Source of the DNA: Gemmatimonadota bacterium
GTDB lineage: Bacteria > Gemmatimonadota > Gemmatimonadetes > Gemmatimonadales > GWC2-71-9
NCBI GenBank assembly: GCA_029262195.1
Contig: JAJCZX010000027.1
Location: forward strand, 192,677 to 256,676
Length of the DNA: 64,000 nt
Reading direction: 5' to 3'
Shown: positions 62,473 to 64,000 of the stretch, one piece after another
How positions within the stretch are numbered: position 1 is the first letter of the stretch
How the letters are laid out: each line of letters begins with the position of its first letter
Notes under the pieces: generated by a model
Seen by the model: only the letters and a program-made list of their open reading frames with translations
Database searches by the model: none
What the model was told of the DNA's origin: nothing
Program-made: the position numbers and the translations under genes

Positions 62473-63003
62473 CTACTTCCTCGCAAACGCCTCGACCGTC
62501 TCAATCGGCATATGTGAAGCCATAGTCCCGCCATAGCACACATCGCTGATCTTAAGATCCGGGCCAATCAGGAAATCCGCCGGCATCCGTGCGACCTCGC
62601 CTTCAATCTTCCCCGGCAAAAAACCCTTCGAAAACGCCTTCACCATTTTGGGACTGACCATTCCTGCCATGAAGCCCCCCATCGAAGTTTCAACGCCATA
62701 AGCGTCATACAGCGAATGGTTCGGGTCGCCGACTACAGGAAACGGTAAATCCTGCTTTCCCACACGCTTGCGAATCGACTCGTCCGACGACTCGAAAACG
62801 GCAACAAGGCTCAAACCCGCGTTCTCGAATTCTGCCGCGCGTAGCGACAGCTCATGCACGCGCAGATTACACAGTGGACAGGCAGCGTAGCGATAGAAGG
62901 CAAGGAACAGTTTTTTCCCCGAAAAATCTGAAAGCCGAACCGGCTGACCATGAATATCGGTAACGTCAAAATCGGGCGCTCTCTGGCCTGGTGTCAGTTT
63001 CAT
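62473..63003 (-). CDS. AhpC/TSA-like peroxiredoxin
   Basis: Thioredoxin-fold protein of 176 residues. PGQRAPDFDVTDIHGQPVRL opens the fold, and the active site reads RYAACPLCNLRVHEL: two cysteines in CPLC, where typical peroxiredoxins have a T-x-x-C peroxidatic site. The FESSDESIRKRV and VVGDPNHSLYDAYGVE segments match the AhpC/TSA group that includes Prx-like PRXL2 proteins. Peroxide or disulfide reduction is likely; a thiol-disulfide role is possible given the CxxC. Located in the cytoplasm, as no signal peptide is present. Confidence 0.82.
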   Translation of the reverse strand: MKLTPGQRAPDFDVTDIHGQPVRLSDFSGKKLFLAFYRYAACPLCNLRVHELSLRAAEFENAGLSLVAVFESSDESIRKRVGKQDLPFPVVGDPNHSLYDAYGVETSMGGFMAGMVSPKMVKAFSKGFLPGKIEGEVARMPADFLIGPDLKISDVCYGGTMASHMPIETVEAFARK

Positions 63004-63147
63004 CTTCGTTCAAAGGTTGAGTTGCCAGAGCAACAGAAACGCAGGTCTGGCGGTTCCCCTTTTCAAACGTCATGCACATCACCGGATTGTTTTACCCCGC
63101 GCCTGGATCGTACCCACTACTCCCCGCCACGATAAGTAGAACTGCCC

Positions 63148-63780
63148 CTAAACCACGTCGGCCAACCACCGGCCGCGTTGAATCACACCGGTCGACACCG
63201 CGAAGATCGAAACCGCCAACCAGACTAGTTGCAACCACTCAAAACCTGTGGGCGCGGACCCGGTCATCCACCCGACTGGAATTGATGAGAACAAACAGCC
63301 GCAAAACACAGCGATCGCGACTGCATTCGATTGGCGAGCTATCGACGCAAAGATGCCACCCGCTACCGCTCCGGCGACAAAAAGCATGCACAGAAACGCC
63401 AGCACTCCAAGGCCACCCAGAATCGGGTCGCCCGGAACGACGCCTTTTCCTATGTGCCGGATCTCAGCCAAATATGAAGCCGGGAGAATAGCGCTCAATG
63501 ACCCCGCGAGGACAGAAAAGACCAAACCGTAAGTGACCCAGCCGATAACAATAGCAACCAACGCCCGGCTTGCCGGGCCGTGCCAGACCCGCCAACGAAC
63601 CATCACGGGAATGCACCTTACAGTCTGGCCCCAGTACCAGGAATCAGCACTCTGCCTCGATTCGCGGGCGGCCAGCACATTGTGAGATTCGCTGAGGTCA
63701 CCAAGTACTGGTTCCCGCAACGGACGGGGCACAAAAAGCCACACGAGCCATCGAGCCAACGGCGGTGGAGCCACCTTCAT
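63148..63780 (-). CDS. Hypothetical membrane protein with a permease-prefix-like N-terminus
   Basis: Protein of 210 residues with about four hydrophobic segments. The first 45 residues (PPPLARWLVWLFVP, then REPVLGDLSESHN) match the N-terminal prefix of PadR-associated orphan permeases, but the long MacB/FtsX part is absent. The remaining helices do not match a family I recognise. Its start overlaps the stop of a PadR-type regulator by 4 bases. Either it is a stand-alone relative of these permease prefixes, or a truncated descendant. The regulator's position implies it is the regulated target. Confidence 0.6.
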   Translation of the reverse strand: MKVAPPPLARWLVWLFVPRPLREPVLGDLSESHNVLAARESRQSADSWYWGQTVRCIPVMVRWRVWHGPASRALVAIVIGWVTYGLVFSVLAGSLSAILPASYLAEIRHIGKGVVPGDPILGGLGVLAFLCMLFVAGAVAGGIFASIARQSNAVAIAVFCGCLFSSIPVGWMTGSAPTGFEWLQLVWLAVSIFAVSTGVIQRGRWLADVV

Positions 63781-64000
63781 AGTTGCATCCCCGGTATGAT
63801 ACCGTTCGTCATCTTCGCCAGCGTGTTCAAAGACGTTCTTAGAGCACTCCTGCCTTCGCCCTCCAGCCTAAAATATCGTTTGGCCCGACCTCCACGAGTG
63901 GGAGTGCTTGTACCGGTTCGCGAAGAAAGAAGGCCCTTCTTCTCCAAACGATATAGCGTCGTATACATCGCTCCAACCGAAACCTCCCTACCCGTGCGAC
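63777..64000 (-). CDS. PadR-family regulator, N-terminal part cut off by the window edge
   Basis: About 74 C-terminal residues are visible, reading out of the window end as GREVSVGAMYTTLYRLEKKG, the recognition helix and wing of PadR proteins, then RGGRAKRYFRLEGEGRSAL. The frame continues past position 64000, so the internal ATG at 63968 is not the start. It would regulate the membrane protein gene it overlaps (ATGA). A second PadR/target pair in the same window as the 24.1 kb one fits the suggested phylum. Confidence 0.85.
   Translation of the reverse strand, partial: RTGREVSVGAMYTTLYRLEKKGLLSSRTGTSTPTRGGRAKRYFRLEGEGRSALRTSLNTLAKMTNGIIPGMQL

Overview
The window reads as one contig of a Gram-negative, outer-membrane bacterium with a fairly high GC content. 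My best guess is Gemmatimonadota or a close relative. This is an inference from the gene repertoire: PadR regulators paired with orphan FtsX/MacB-type permeases, lipoproteins with Ig-like and PPC-like repeats, a DUF5916 outer-membrane protein, a carboxypeptidase-regulatory TonB receptor, tandem amidohydrolases with lost metal ligands, and a DUF2723 membrane protein. No rRNA, CRISPR array, transposase, integrase or phage gene was seen.

Layout. 1-6145 (minus): thrS, then a tight run of thiolase, bioY, CPBP protease, 3-hydroxyacyl-CoA dehydrogenase and an acyl-CoA dehydrogenase cut by the window edge. 6236-17706 (plus): BON protein, valS, Ig-like lipoprotein, selA, PPC-repeat lipoprotein, purN, purH and a DUF2723 protein. 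17801-24109: M1 peptidase (plus), then M23 peptidase and a PadR/permease pair (minus). 24265-27421 (plus): a translationally coupled trio of Tes-like radical SAM enzyme, DUF547 protein and methyltransferase. 27443-33688: wHTH-TPR regulator facing a class C beta-lactamase-like lipoprotein, a trans-sulfuration enzyme and a NapH-like membrane protein. 33708-39227: DUF5916 protein and TonB receptor. A tRNA-Ser(UGA) lies at 39405-39488. 39837-44226 (minus): two overlapping amidohydrolase genes. 44300-47836 is a patchy accessory stretch with a pseudogene, a small orphan protein, a GNAT, a methyltransferase and a saccharopine-dehydrogenase-like protein. 47914-54880: SDR, CorA, a three-gene cluster (N-formylglutamate amidohydrolase, QEGLA/DUF1704 peptidase, glutathione-synthetase-like ATP-grasp) and beta-carbonic anhydrase. 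55146-62457 (plus): MscS channel fused by overlap to a 1,100-residue P-loop NTPase, two Hsp20 chaperones and an HtrA protease, closed by a strong terminator. The window ends in a peroxiredoxin and a second PadR/permease-like pair.

The most promising candidates for undescribed biology are: (1) the Tes-like radical SAM / DUF547 / methyltransferase operon, possibly lipid coupling or modification; (2) the MscS plus large coiled-coil NTPase unit, next to a chaperone/protease module; (3) the ATP-grasp / MATCAP-like peptidase / formylglutamate hydrolase cluster, which looks like a peptide-tagging or gamma-glutamyl pathway; (4) the tandem amidohydrolases in which two of three catalytic domains have lost their metal ligands. 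A perfect TGTGA-N6-TCACA palindrome upstream of the TonB receptor is the clearest regulatory site. Two genes (the BON protein and the DUF2723 protein) seem to lack any ATG/GTG/TTG start that would keep their N-terminal membrane helix intact.
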